Shown here: piece after piece, positions 63,560 through 64,000 of the stretch | How positions within the stretch are numbered: position 1 is the first letter of the stretch | Layout: each line of letters starts with the position of its first letter | Assembly: GCA_028673005.1 (NCBI GenBank) | Contig: CM054120.1 | Location: forward strand, 74,945,533 to 75,009,532 | Direction of reading: 5' to 3' | Length of the DNA: 64,000 nucleotides | From: Tanypteryx hageni | Taxonomy: Eukaryota; Arthropoda; Insecta; Odonata; Petaluridae | Program-made: the position numbers and the translations under genes | Notes under the pieces: generated by a model | Seen by the model: the letters and a program-made list of their open reading frames with translations, nothing else | The model's database searches: none | Told to the model about the DNA's origin: nothing

Positions 63560-63800
63560 CAAAGGTGGATTATTCAAAATTTCGATTTGTTGGACTTCAG
63601 TTCAATGTGTATGGATACGGAGAGGAAAATAAAATAAGGTTGATCTTCTATAAATCGAACTTAAAAGGAAGACTGAAAAAGTTCGAGTTATCGAAACTTC
63701 GAACTGTCAAAACTTTGAGTTATCAAACTATGAGTCATATAACTTTATTATCACTAAATCGAATGCGAACATGAACACAATCGACACATCAAAAATTAGA
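63560..63800. repeat. Possible decayed pogo/Tigger-like stretch
   Basis: Repeated GAGTTATCGAAACTTCGAA-type and TTGAGTTATCAAACT-type strings resemble Tigger-like ends. No clear inverted pair with TA flanks. Confidence 0.3.
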
Positions 63801-64000
63801 GTTATGTCAGAGTTATCGTGATTCGTCCGCATTTCCATTTTACAATAGGAGCTAATCATTCGATTCCTCTTCAAATCTTGTACAGGGTACGCCGTGTTTT
63901 TATTTATTTTAATTCTATTGATGGAAAATTGAGTTAAAAACTCGGTGACAGCAATATTGGTTCCATAAAAAAGTTAAAAAATACAAGCTGAAATATACCG

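Larger units (their letters stand above)
61406..64000 (+). other. Ceramidase intron after coding exon 6 (incomplete)
   Basis: GT at 61406; no acceptor with a family-like exon follows in the window. It holds a CT tract, a small open frame at 62412-62528 and a decayed pogo-like stretch; 62590-63540 shows nothing recognised. Confidence 0.75.

Noticed and set aside
61406..64000. Further ceramidase exons
   Set aside because: No translated stretch matches the expected continuation after MYKKAR in any frame.

Overview
The window is eukaryotic, almost certainly from an arthropod and most likely an insect with a large, transposon-rich genome. The evidence is one spliced gene with canonical GT-AG introns of 1.4 to 18 kb, an insect-type TCAGT initiator with a correctly spaced DPE, and AT-rich introns packed with TA/CT/GT microsatellites, hAT, piggyBac, Harbinger-like, pogo-like and mariner remnants, tRNA-derived SINEs and dead non-LTR retrotransposons. 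I cannot name the species. No bacterial-style operon, CRISPR array or rRNA is present.

The only host gene I can support is the 5' half of a neutral ceramidase (CDase/ASAH2 family), on the + strand. Six coding exons lie at 8487-8621, 26978-27121, 44162-44338, 50655-50782, 59549-59750 and 61196-61405. They join in frame without a gap to give about 332 residues: signal peptide, the THTHS zinc site, the HPTSMN zinc-ligand histidine and the GDVSPN segment with the nucleophilic serine. The rest of the gene, about as much again in this family, must lie beyond position 64000. A candidate promoter and 5'UTR exon lie at about 4304-4441 or 4493 in a CpG-richer block (about 3580-5480). They would be spliced to the acceptor at 8461/8462, about 4 kb downstream.

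Layout: 1-3500 holds repeats and an approximately 1.1 kb TIR element. 3580-5480 is the GC-richer probable promoter block. 8.5-27 kb is a large intron with a pogo-like element, a LINE fragment, a miniature piggyBac with intact TTAA sites, and an internally deleted LINE (20-24 kb) carrying a hAT insertion and bordered on both sides by CT tracts. 27-44 kb has a cluster of three palindromic elements right after exon 2, a hAT MITE with a perfect 8-bp target duplication, a recurrent TIR family, SINEs, a very long CTC-rich tract and an alternating minisatellite. 44-50.6 kb has a 15-bp minisatellite and a nearly full-length dead LINE with an FP25K-like ORF1. 50.8-59.5 kb has a SINE split by a 1,282-bp Harbinger-like element with a readable empty site. 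59.5-64 kb holds the last two exons and low-complexity DNA.

Nothing here looks like a new enzymatic or defence system. The parts most worth a second look are the nested-transposon archaeology (several insertions resolved to the base), a hammerhead-ribozyme-like motif in a TA-flanked repeat family, a TIR family in which a GT microsatellite has grown from a short CA run, and the predicted Inr/DPE promoter.
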